Source of the DNA: Alteromonadaceae bacterium BrNp21-10
Lineage (GTDB): Bacteria > Pseudomonadota > Gammaproteobacteria > Enterobacterales > Alteromonadaceae
Assembly: GCA_030418115.1 (NCBI GenBank)
Contig: JAUHQD010000011.1
Span: 78,839 to 142,838, forward strand
Direction of reading: 5' to 3'
Length of the DNA: 64,000 nt
Part shown: positions 54,601 through 62,528 of the stretch, one piece after another
Position numbering within the stretch: the stretch's first letter is position 1
Layout of the letters: each line of letters opens with the position of its first letter
Translations under genes and position numbers: made by a program
Notes under the pieces: generated by a model
What the model was told of the DNA's origin: nothing
Database searches by the model: none
Seen by the model: only the letters and a program-made list of their open reading frames with translations

Positions 54601-54928
54601 TGCGCCACTAGTGATCGATGTATTTGATACCTGGACCGGACGTTCTGTAGGTGGATTCACTTATCATGTTAGCCACCCAGGGGGGCGTAATCCAACGTCC
54701 TTCCCAGTCAATGCCTTTGAAGCTGAAGGCAGACGTATTTCGCGTTTTTGGGATCATGGCCATACGCCAGCCATTAAGCATGAAGATGCGCCAATTGCAT
54801 CGCAATCACAAATTCAATACCGCTTTACTGAACATGAAGGGGATAATGATTTTGTGGTGCCTAGTGAAGAGCCCCTAAATAAAGATTATCCAAACACGCT
54901 AGACTTACGTCGAAAGCCACTACTTTAA
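51632..54928 (+). CDS. Transglutaminase-like protease-fold protein with DUF2126
   Basis: A 1098-residue cytoplasmic protein. Residues about 1-90 are the bacterial transglutaminase-like N-terminal domain ([23 protein letters not shown]). A transglutaminase core follows with the triad Cys181 (SGSCRDSAW), His230 ([12 protein letters not shown]) and Asp246 (GLDPTSG). From about residue 310 to the end runs DUF2126, with [35 protein letters not shown] and [16 protein letters not shown] as conserved blocks. The family is predicted to hydrolyse or transfer amide bonds and always travels with ATP-grasp/alpha-E proteins. It is the first gene of the operon; the next gene starts seven bases after it. The biochemical role of the family is not established. 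Confidence 0.92.
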   Translation: [1098 protein letters not shown]

Positions 54929-54935
54929 TGACAAT

Positions 54936-57473
54936 ATGATGACTGATATACCAAACAACAATATTAATTCTGATCCGTTACCCGATTGGTTAGCTGAATA
55001 TCAGCAAAGCATTCAAAAAGCGGATGGGATTAAGCCGTTATTAGAGAACCAGCTTAATGAGCTCAAGTTACATTTAGCACAGCTAAATAGTGACGATATC
55101 AGTCATCGCGCCACAGAAATTAGGCGTTTATTACGTAATAGCGGTTTTATTGATGCCAATGAATCACGCCATTGGCAACTTGACCCATTACCTATGATGG
55201 TGTCACAACTTGACTGGCAGCATTTAGAAAAAGGAATACGCCAAAGAGCAAAGCTTTATGCACATATTTTAAATGATTTGGATAATACCCAATCTTTAAT
55301 TACCCAAGGATTTATCTCAACACACCACCTAATGCAACATCCACAATATTTGCGTGAAACTCATAGTATTCCGCACAGCGAACGCGGATTATTTTTGCTG
55401 GCATTAGACATCGGGCGCGACAACAATGGGCAGTTTTATGTTCTTAATGAACATACTCAGTTTCCAATCGGTTTAGGATTACTACTTGAAAACCGTATCG
55501 TCGCCAGACGAGTGATGAGTGAAGAGTTTGCTGAATGCGGCACCCAGCGGGTGGCATTTTTCTTCCAGCAAATCCAAGAGTCAATCAATGCCACTACTGT
55601 GCATATACGTGACCCTAGGGTGGTAATACTTTCTCGTGGTCCAGAAGATCCTTATTATTCTGAGCATGCCTACCTTGCCACCTATTTGGGCTATACCCTG
55701 GTGCGCAGTGCCGATTTAACCGTACGTAAAGGCAAAGTGTGGTTAAAGGCATTGGATGGTTTACGCAAGGTCGATGTTATTCTACGTTGGATTGAAGACC
55801 GCTACTTAGACTCCCTTGAACAAAACGATTATTCCATCAATGGTATTCCCGGTTTATTGCATGCGATCCGTTCACGGGGCGTTAAATTACTCAACCCCTT
55901 TGGTAGTGGCGTATTGCAAATCCCGGCGATTAAAAACCAATTTAGCAAAATTGCCCAGCATGCTTTGGGTGAACAACTCATACTTCGTGAAGCCGAAAAT
56001 GTAGCCCCAAATAGCATTAATGAATCTGAATGGCCGTTTTACGTGCTCTATAGCTATATTGATCCAACAATTAAGCTAGATGGGCAAAAAGACATAGTCA
56101 GCATTCAGCAATTACTTATGCAACCATCAGAAAACTTGTTTTTCCGACGCAAGGTGGATTTAACCAGCGCCCCTTTTTGGCAACGGAAAAAATTAGTCTC
56201 TAAACAAGTTGTGATGCGCTGTTTCGCTTTAGTACAAGATAATCAAGTCCATGTTCTGCCTTCAGCGCTTTGTTCTACTTTGGCTGAAGGTGTAAGTAAT
56301 TTAAGAATTAGTATAAAAGACACTTGGGTTCAGTCATCCGAAACACAAGAAGTAGAACCCATACAGTTACCGAAAACGGTACGTAAAACAACCGATATGG
56401 CACTGGTAGAAGGCTTAATTCCCAGTCGTACCGCTGAAAATCTGTATTGGCTTGGCAGTTTACTCGAACGCTGTGAAGACCTATCCCGTTTAGTAAGGAT
56501 GTTTATTGATCGCTTTACTGAACTCACCATGTATCCCGATGTAAAAAATCGAACCATTATTAGCCGTCTACAACAGGGATTAATAAATCAGAATCTGATA
56601 TTTCCTTATGTTACCCCCTTACCTACTGCGCCAATAAATGGCGATAACGAATACAAACGTCTAGCCAAACTATGTATGAACGACGTAGCAAATTCAGGGA
56701 GTTTAGCTACTGGTATTAGGGGAATTCTTAATTCATCTATGCAGGTGCGTGAATTACTGTCTTACGACAGTTTACGTATTGCAGAGAACCTTGAATCCGA
56801 ACAGCGCAAGTTAGAGAAGTTCTCTACTCTTACCCCTACGCATATGCTGCAATCCAGTCTTGATAGGATCATAGGTCTTATCATGGCCTTTAATGGTTCA
56901 GTATTAGACAGCATGTCTAATAGTAATGGCTTCTTCATGTTAGAAATTGGTCGACGAATGGAACGCAGCCTGCAATTGGTGTCCATGATCAACACTATGC
57001 TAATTGATGTTTTACCGGAATCTGAACAACAAAGCATGTTAGATGCAGTGTTGGTAGCACAGATCAGCTCCGTTACCCATCGTCGCCGTTATCGAGTCTA
57101 TCAAAGCATTGAAACAGGTTTAGAATTATTGCTGTTAGATACCGAGTATCCACGCTCGTTAGCCTATCAAATTGAGTGTTTGATTAGTTTAAGTCAAAGA
57201 CTGCCCGTGCAAAAAAACAAACAAGGCTTTATGAGTTCAACAGATAAAGCCTTGTTACGCCTAAAGGCAGAATGCATGTTAGTGGAGCGTGATGAATTAG
57301 CTTATTCGTTAACCGATAACCGCCGTCAAAAATTAGCGGAAATGATGTTGACAGTGAAAACCCATTTACAAGCCTTCCGCGAAATATTACACACACAATA
57401 TTTCTCCCATACTAAAACCGCTAAAAAGGTTAATTGGTCGACATCAGACAACACCAGTGGTGGCGCACAATGA
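54936..57473 (+). CDS. Circularly permuted ATP-grasp fused to alpha-E domain
   Basis: An 845-residue fusion. Residues about 60-470 are the circularly permuted ATP-grasp region (HLEKGIRQRAKLYAHILNDL, then LLENRIVARRVM, VILSRGPEDPYYSEHAYLA). Residues about 485-830 are the alpha-helical alpha-E domain, starting SRTAENLYWLGSLLERCEDLSRL. Compared with the separate ATP-grasp at 58401-59855, the metal-binding VLEDN is replaced by VLNEH (171-173) and no VVKP..GGYG nucleotide loop is visible, so ATP use is doubtful in this copy. The following transglutaminase start overlaps its stop (ATGA). Confidence 0.9.
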   Translation: MMTDIPNNNINSDPLPDWLAEYQQSIQKADGIKPLLENQLNELKLHLAQLNSDDISHRATEIRRLLRNSGFIDANESRHWQLDPLPMMVSQLDWQHLEKGIRQRAKLYAHILNDLDNTQSLITQGFISTHHLMQHPQYLRETHSIPHSERGLFLLALDIGRDNNGQFYVLNEHTQFPIGLGLLLENRIVARRVMSEEFAECGTQRVAFFFQQIQESINATTVHIRDPRVVILSRGPEDPYYSEHAYLATYLGYTLVRSADLTVRKGKVWLKALDGLRKVDVILRWIEDRYLDSLEQNDYSINGIPGLLHAIRSRGVKLLNPFGSGVLQIPAIKNQFSKIAQHALGEQLILREAENVAPNSINESEWPFYVLYSYIDPTIKLDGQKDIVSIQQLLMQPSENLFFRRKVDLTSAPFWQRKKLVSKQVVMRCFALVQDNQVHVLPSALCSTLAEGVSNLRISIKDTWVQSSETQEVEPIQLPKTVRKTTDMALVEGLIPSRTAENLYWLGSLLERCEDLSRLVRMFIDRFTELTMYPDVKNRTIISRLQQGLINQNLIFPYVTPLPTAPINGDNEYKRLAKLCMNDVANSGSLATGIRGILNSSMQVRELLSYDSLRIAENLESEQRKLEKFSTLTPTHMLQSSLDRIIGLIMAFNGSVLDSMSNSNGFFMLEIGRRMERSLQLVSMINTMLIDVLPESEQQSMLDAVLVAQISSVTHRRRYRVYQSIETGLELLLLDTEYPRSLAYQIECLISLSQRLPVQKNKQGFMSSTDKALLRLKAECMLVERDELAYSLTDNRRQKLAEMMLTVKTHLQAFREILHTQYFSHTKTAKKVNWSTSDNTSGGAQ

Positions 57474-58348
57474 AATATCAAATAAAGCATGTTACCACTT
57501 ACAAGTATGTTGATAAGGTCACGCTGAGCCAAAATCACGCGCGGCTTATACCGCAAACCAATGAAAATCAACGCTGCTTGAATTACCGCATTGAAATTAG
57601 CCCCGCAGCTGATTTTCAGGCGGAGTATCATGATTATTTTTCTAATCAAGTAACAGTATTCGAAGTGCCTACCTTACATGATGAAATGAAGGTCACCGCC
57701 ATCAGTGAAGTAGAGATATTGTATCGCCAACCCCCTGAGTTGTTTTTACAACAACTCACATGGGAATCAGTTCGTGATCAACTCCGCACTCCACAAAACC
57801 AACAACAAATTCGAGCGGCAGAGTTCACGCTTCCGAGCTTACATACCGGTCATAATGCTGAAATTCAAGCCTATGCATTGCAGTCATTTACCCCCGACCG
57901 TGCCATTGTTGACGCTTGTTTAGATTTGATGTCACGTATATTTCATGAATTTAAATTTGACCCCAGCTTTTCCACCATCAGTACGCCGGTGACAGAAATA
58001 TTCAAACATAAGCGTGGTGTTTGTCAGGATTACTCACATTTCGCGCTGGCCTGTTTACATAGTATTGGCTTGGCTGCACGCTATATGAGCGGTTATATCG
58101 AAACCATTCCGCCAAAGGGACAAATTAAATTAGCAGGTGCAGATGCCACCCATGCTTGGTTTGCTGTTTACGTACCAGGAACGGGCTGGATGGAATTCGA
58201 TCCTACTAACAATATACAACCTAGCGACCAGCATGTGACATTGGCTTCAGGAAGAGATTTTGCCGACATTACCCCATTAAAAGGAGTGATGTTTGGTGGA
58301 GGCTCGCATCAATTAAACGTTCAGGTCGATATGAACCGTATTGTCTAA
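57470..58348 (+). CDS. Transglutaminase-like cysteine peptidase-fold protein
   Basis: A 292-residue cytoplasmic protein: an N-terminal bacterial transglutaminase domain (KHVTTYKYVDKVTLSQNHARLIP) and a core with Cys185 (GVCQDYSHFAL), His228 (THAWFAVYVPG) and Asp244 (FDPTNN), so the triad is intact. ATG at 57470 overlaps the upstream TGA (ATGA); a longer in-frame start at 57434 lies within the previous gene. It heads the second, split module of the operon. Family members are predicted peptidases or amide-group transferases acting with the ATP-grasp partner; substrate unknown. Confidence 0.92.
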   Translation: MKYQIKHVTTYKYVDKVTLSQNHARLIPQTNENQRCLNYRIEISPAADFQAEYHDYFSNQVTVFEVPTLHDEMKVTAISEVEILYRQPPELFLQQLTWESVRDQLRTPQNQQQIRAAEFTLPSLHTGHNAEIQAYALQSFTPDRAIVDACLDLMSRIFHEFKFDPSFSTISTPVTEIFKHKRGVCQDYSHFALACLHSIGLAARYMSGYIETIPPKGQIKLAGADATHAWFAVYVPGTGWMEFDPTNNIQPSDQHVTLASGRDFADITPLKGVMFGGGSHQLNVQVDMNRIV

Positions 58349-58400
58349 CGCTAGATAGCAGAGTAATAGTGATAACACTTAATAGAAATGGAGAAGGTGT

Positions 58401-59855
58401 ATGACAATAGACTGGAAAAACTACCAATTAAAGTCTTTCTTCGATGAGTTGATTGATGAACAGGGCCGTCCACGTCCTCATGGTAAAAAGCTGGCTCAAT
58501 TTCTATCAGAATTATCCGACACTGATCTCAATGGCGCACGTGCTGCTGCGGATTTTGCGATAAAAGAAATGGGTATTACCTTCACGGTATATGGCGAAGG
58601 TAGTTCCATCGATCGCGCCTGGCCTATGGATATTATTCCCCGAATCATTGCCAATCGAGAATGGCAAAAAGTTGAAGTGGGTTTAAAACAACGGGTTAAA
58701 GCCCTGAATATGTTTATTGATGACCTTTATCACGATCAAAAAATTATCAAGGACGGCATATTCCCCAAAGAATTACTCGATAAATCTGTTAATTTCCGCC
58801 AACAATGTGTCGGTATTAATCCGCCCCATAACATTTGGGCGCATATCTGTGGCTCAGACTTAGTACGTGATGGTGATGGCACCATGTATGTACTGGAAGA
58901 TAATTTAAGGGTACCTTCAGGCGTATCTTACATGTTAGAAAACCGCTCGGTAATGAAACGGGTATTCCCTGAAATGTTTGAACATATAGATATCTTGCCG
59001 GTCAATGATTACCCCTCGCAGTTATTTGATATGTTGTGCGATATGTCACCGCGGTCACAAGATACCCCCGAAGTGGTGGTATTAACCCCAGGTATATTTA
59101 ACTCTGCTTATTTCGAACATTGTTATCTCGCCCAAGAAATGGGCTGCGAGCTAGTAGAAGGTCGCGATCTACAAGTTAACGATGATGACTGTGTGTACAT
59201 GAAAACCGTTAATGGTTTACGACGAGTGGATGTTATTTACCGACGCATTGATGACTTATTTATCGACCCAGAAGCCTTCCTACCGGACTCCACATTGGGT
59301 GTACCGGGCTTAATGCGAGCATGGCGTGCTGGCAACGTGGCGCTCGTCAATGCGCCTGGTGCAGGTGTTGCGGATGATAAGGTGATCTACACCTACGTAC
59401 CGCAAATGATTGAATACTATCTCAGTGAAAAAATTCAATTACCTAATGTTGAAACCTATCGCTGCTATGAAAAAGACGATTACAAATATGTTATCGAAAA
59501 CATTGAAAAGCTCGTAGTTAAACCAGCCAATGAATCTGGCGGTTATGGTTTATTAATTGGCCCTAACTCTACCCGTCAAGAACAGCAAGAATGTATAGAA
59601 CGGATCAAAGCTGACCCCAGAAATTACATTGCTCAACCCACCTTAAGTCTCTCTACTGTACCAACCTTAGATGGCGATAATACCGAAGGTCGTCACGTTG
59701 ATTTACGACCTTTTGTTTTATCTTCAGGGCAACAGACCTATGTGACAACCGGTGGGCTAACCCGAGTAGCCCTAATTAAAGGATCCTTGGTGGTTAATTC
59801 CTCTCAAGGCGGTGGCAGTAAAGATACTTGGATTATTGATGGGGAGAATGGCTAA
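58401..59855 (+). CDS. Circularly permuted type 2 ATP-grasp protein
   Basis: A 484-residue predicted ATP-dependent carboxylate-amine ligase. Conserved blocks include FTVYGEGSSIDRAWPMDIIPRII, NIWAHICGSDLVRDGDG, VLEDNLRVPSGVSYMLENR (Glu166, Asp167, Asn168 as probable metal ligands), GVPGLMRAWRAGNVALVNAPG, and VVKPANESGGYG with Lys374 in the nucleotide-binding loop. All ATP-site motifs are present, unlike the fused copy upstream. GGAGAAGGTGT precedes the ATG. The alpha-E gene starts within its stop (TAATG). It is expected to form a peptide-type bond with an unknown substrate. Confidence 0.93.
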   Translation: MTIDWKNYQLKSFFDELIDEQGRPRPHGKKLAQFLSELSDTDLNGARAAADFAIKEMGITFTVYGEGSSIDRAWPMDIIPRIIANREWQKVEVGLKQRVKALNMFIDDLYHDQKIIKDGIFPKELLDKSVNFRQQCVGINPPHNIWAHICGSDLVRDGDGTMYVLEDNLRVPSGVSYMLENRSVMKRVFPEMFEHIDILPVNDYPSQLFDMLCDMSPRSQDTPEVVVLTPGIFNSAYFEHCYLAQEMGCELVEGRDLQVNDDDCVYMKTVNGLRRVDVIYRRIDDLFIDPEAFLPDSTLGVPGLMRAWRAGNVALVNAPGAGVADDKVIYTYVPQMIEYYLSEKIQLPNVETYRCYEKDDYKYVIENIEKLVVKPANESGGYGLLIGPNSTRQEQQECIERIKADPRNYIAQPTLSLSTVPTLDGDNTEGRHVDLRPFVLSSGQQTYVTTGGLTRVALIKGSLVVNSSQGGGSKDTWIIDGENG

Positions 59856-60775
59856 TGTTGTCACGCGTTGCAGAAACTTTATATTGGATGGCAAGACACG
59901 TTGAGCGTGCCGAAAATGTTGCTCGCTTAGTTAACGTCAATAACTTATTACTGATGGATTTACCCAAGGGCGTATCTCCAGGTTGGGAACCCCTAGTACA
60001 TATTATTGGTAGCCACGAAATTTATCTTAAACATTACTCTGACTTCTCTGAAAAGAATGTTTTAGCCTACATGACGCTGGATCCGAACAACCCGTCATCC
60101 ATATTAAATTCTCTGCGTGCAGCTCGAGAAAACACTCGTACGGTAAGAGAGATAGTTCCCCGTCAAGTGTGGGAATCCATTAATTCTTTATATCTTTATG
60201 TTAAAGATCACGGCAATGATATCAATAGTAAACGCAATCGCTTTGCCCACTTAAAGCATATTATTGATTCCGCATTAATGATATTCGGCACATTGGATGC
60301 CACCATCAATCACGATGATGGGTACACCTTTATTCGCTTTGGATCGATTTTAGAGCGGGCTGACATGACCACCCGTATTATGGATGTGCGCTCAGCAACA
60401 ATGCGCAACATACCGGCTGACTTACCCTTTGAAAACATTCAATGGATGAGTGTGTTACGTTCATTAAGTGCTTACCAAATGTATCGCCAAGAAATGGGCG
60501 TGCGCTTACGACCCGAAGATATTCTTGAATTCATGCTACTGAGCCCTTCATTCCCGCGGGCGATTTTATTTTGTTTAAATAAACTAAAAAGCTTAGTAGA
60601 AAATTTACCTAATAATATCGAGATGCTAGAACGAATTGACCATAGTATTGATGACTTAAAGGCTCAGGATATTACTCAACTCAAAGGCTTAGTCATGCAC
60701 GATTATATTGACGAATTACAAATCGATTTGGCGGATATTCACCTACAATTAGCCAAACAATATTTTCTAAAATGA
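59855..60775 (+). CDS. Alpha-E domain protein
   Basis: A 306-residue all-helical protein with the hallmark MLSRVAETLYWMARHVERAENVARLV at its start, NPSSILNSLRAARENTRTVRE and FGSILERADMTTRIMDVR. The alpha-E family always accompanies circularly permuted ATP-grasp enzymes and transglutaminases and is thought to be a partner or carrier in the same pathway. Its ATG shares one base with the upstream stop codon (TAATG), so stoichiometric expression with the ATP-grasp is likely. The channel gene follows after 28 bases. Confidence 0.93.
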   Translation: MLSRVAETLYWMARHVERAENVARLVNVNNLLLMDLPKGVSPGWEPLVHIIGSHEIYLKHYSDFSEKNVLAYMTLDPNNPSSILNSLRAARENTRTVREIVPRQVWESINSLYLYVKDHGNDINSKRNRFAHLKHIIDSALMIFGTLDATINHDDGYTFIRFGSILERADMTTRIMDVRSATMRNIPADLPFENIQWMSVLRSLSAYQMYRQEMGVRLRPEDILEFMLLSPSFPRAILFCLNKLKSLVENLPNNIEMLERIDHSIDDLKAQDITQLKGLVMHDYIDELQIDLADIHLQLAKQYFLK

Positions 60776-60803
60776 CGATTATAAGTTAACGGATCTAAGT
60801 TAA

Positions 60804-61652
60804 ATGAATGAGACCAACAGTAATTGGCAATCCGCTTTCACCCAAAGCTACGATTTACTGATAAAAAATATACTGGCTTACGTACCACAGTTATTAGGTG
60901 CATTAGTGCTGATGTTAATCGGTTGGATAGTCGCTTGGATTCTGGCAAAAGTGACATTAACCTTAATGTCACTGCTGAATCGTATTATGGTCAAAGTCAG
61001 CCAATCGTTGCACGTTAATAAACCATGGAATCTCAAACCACAACACGTCCAAGTTGCTAGTAAAAGCGTATTTTGGATCACCCTAATATTTTTTGCGGCG
61101 GCAACCACCTCAAGTATGGGGCTGGACTTTTTTGCCACTTGGTTAGGCGCCATACTAAGTTATTTACCGAATTTATTAGCCGGATTAGTGATCATCATTG
61201 GCGGCTACTTATTAGGTAATCTCGCCAGCGCTATGGCTCGCGCCACAGCACAATCTGCAGGATTTGAGCAAGTGCAAACCATTGGCAACATGGTCAAATT
61301 GGCAGTGGTGTTTACCGCCTTGGTTATCGGTGTTGAACAGCTTGGTATCAATATCCAATTTATTACCAACTTGGTAATAGTACTCACGGGAGTGCTAAGC
61401 GCAGGTATCGCGCTGGCCTTTGGTTTAGGCTCTAAGCAATTGATTGCCAATACTGTTGCGGCCAGACAAATAAAGCACCATTGCCAAATAGATGATCATA
61501 TTAGCATTGCCGGAGTTGAGGGTACGCTCACGGAAATCACTGCAACCATGTTGATCATTGAAACCCAGCAAGGTCGCACCTTAGTGCCTGCCAGTGAATT
61601 TATGCGACAAGCGAGCAACATCAACGCTCCGCAATCAATTAATGATAAGTAA
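60804..61652 (+). CDS. MscS-type mechanosensitive channel family protein
   Basis: A 282-residue inner-membrane protein with four to five transmembrane helices (about 30-55, 88-105, 122-150, 165-185, 190-215). GGYLLGNLASAMARATAQSAG and ALAFGLGSKQLIANTVAARQI are conserved-helix segments of the small MscS-like family, the second including the pore-lining glycine/alanine helix. A short beta-domain follows (QIDDHISIAGVEGTLTEI, then GRTLVPASEF). It lies 28 bases after the alpha-E gene, so co-transcription is likely, linking the ligase system to the membrane by context. Confidence 0.88.
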   Translation: MNETNSNWQSAFTQSYDLLIKNILAYVPQLLGALVLMLIGWIVAWILAKVTLTLMSLLNRIMVKVSQSLHVNKPWNLKPQHVQVASKSVFWITLIFFAAATTSSMGLDFFATWLGAILSYLPNLLAGLVIIIGGYLLGNLASAMARATAQSAGFEQVQTIGNMVKLAVVFTALVIGVEQLGINIQFITNLVIVLTGVLSAGIALAFGLGSKQLIANTVAARQIKHHCQIDDHISIAGVEGTLTEITATMLIIETQQGRTLVPASEFMRQASNINAPQSINDK

Positions 61653-61697
61653 CTAGGCCACGTTGATGTTGGCGCCCCCTGTCTGTGAGTGAATAAT

Positions 61698-62510
61698 ATG
61701 AATTCATCGAAACTTAAGCTCGCCGTACAGTTTTTACATGATGAGCCCCAAGCAGCAGCCTTGAAGCTGGAATTAGAAACTCCTGAACTCGCGGCCGCGA
61801 TGCTATTAAAAGTGCCGAATAAAGTGGCAGCTAACGTAATGTGTTGCATGCAGCCGCTATTTGCAGCCAGCATGATGTCAGTCCTTGATGAAGCCAATAT
61901 TGCAGGATTATTAGACAGCATTGATTCAGCTCACACGGCAGCGATATTACGCCATTTACCGACCAGCGAATTTGCCCGAGTACTGGGCTTGCTCCCCTTA
62001 AAAAAACAAACCCTGTGCAAAATGCTCATTAGCTATCCTGATTACACCGTAGGTGCCTGGGTCGAAACCAATGTGTTGATCCTAGATAGCCAAATGACCA
62101 TTGAAGATGCGCTATTACGCTTAAAAAAACGCCGCTATAGCGATGAGACCTCCATCTACGTGGTTAATCATCAGCGCCAAGTAGTAGGTAAAATGTCGGT
62201 TTTTGATGTAATACGTCGGCCTGCAACGCAAATAGTCGAAGATGTCATGTCAACCCAAGTAGATGTCATTGGTGGCTATACCGAACTATTAGCCGCCCTT
62301 GAGTTACCGATTTGGTCGGTGTTGGATTGTGTTGCCGTAATCAATCGTAAACAAGAATTTATCGGTATTATTCACCACCACCGTTTACGCACGATTTTAC
62401 AGTTGCATAGCACGCCTGTGGTCGCCAATAAACAGTACCTGTCCGCTACTCTGTTTGATGCTTATGCCGCCACCTTGGCTCGATTTTTTGATTTGGCATC
62501 CACTAAATAA
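61698..62510 (+). CDS. MgtE N-domain/CBS protein without membrane part
   Basis: A 270-residue soluble protein. Residues about 5-115 are an MgtE N-terminal superhelical domain (AAMLLKVPNKVAANVMCCM, AAILRHLPTSEFARVLGLLP) and residues about 120-260 two CBS motifs (TIEDALLRLKKRRYSDETSIYVVN). No transmembrane helix follows; the frame ends normally and the complete transporter starts 18 bases downstream. It may be a regulatory subunit of that transporter or an independent Mg2+ or nucleotide sensor. ATG at 61698 is chosen over an upstream GTG at 61689. Confidence 0.82.
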   Translation: MNSSKLKLAVQFLHDEPQAAALKLELETPELAAAMLLKVPNKVAANVMCCMQPLFAASMMSVLDEANIAGLLDSIDSAHTAAILRHLPTSEFARVLGLLPLKKQTLCKMLISYPDYTVGAWVETNVLILDSQMTIEDALLRLKKRRYSDETSIYVVNHQRQVVGKMSVFDVIRRPATQIVEDVMSTQVDVIGGYTELLAALELPIWSVLDCVAVINRKQEFIGIIHHHRLRTILQLHSTPVVANKQYLSATLFDAYAATLARFFDLASTK

Positions 62511-62528
62511 CCTAATCGGAGGATAAAA

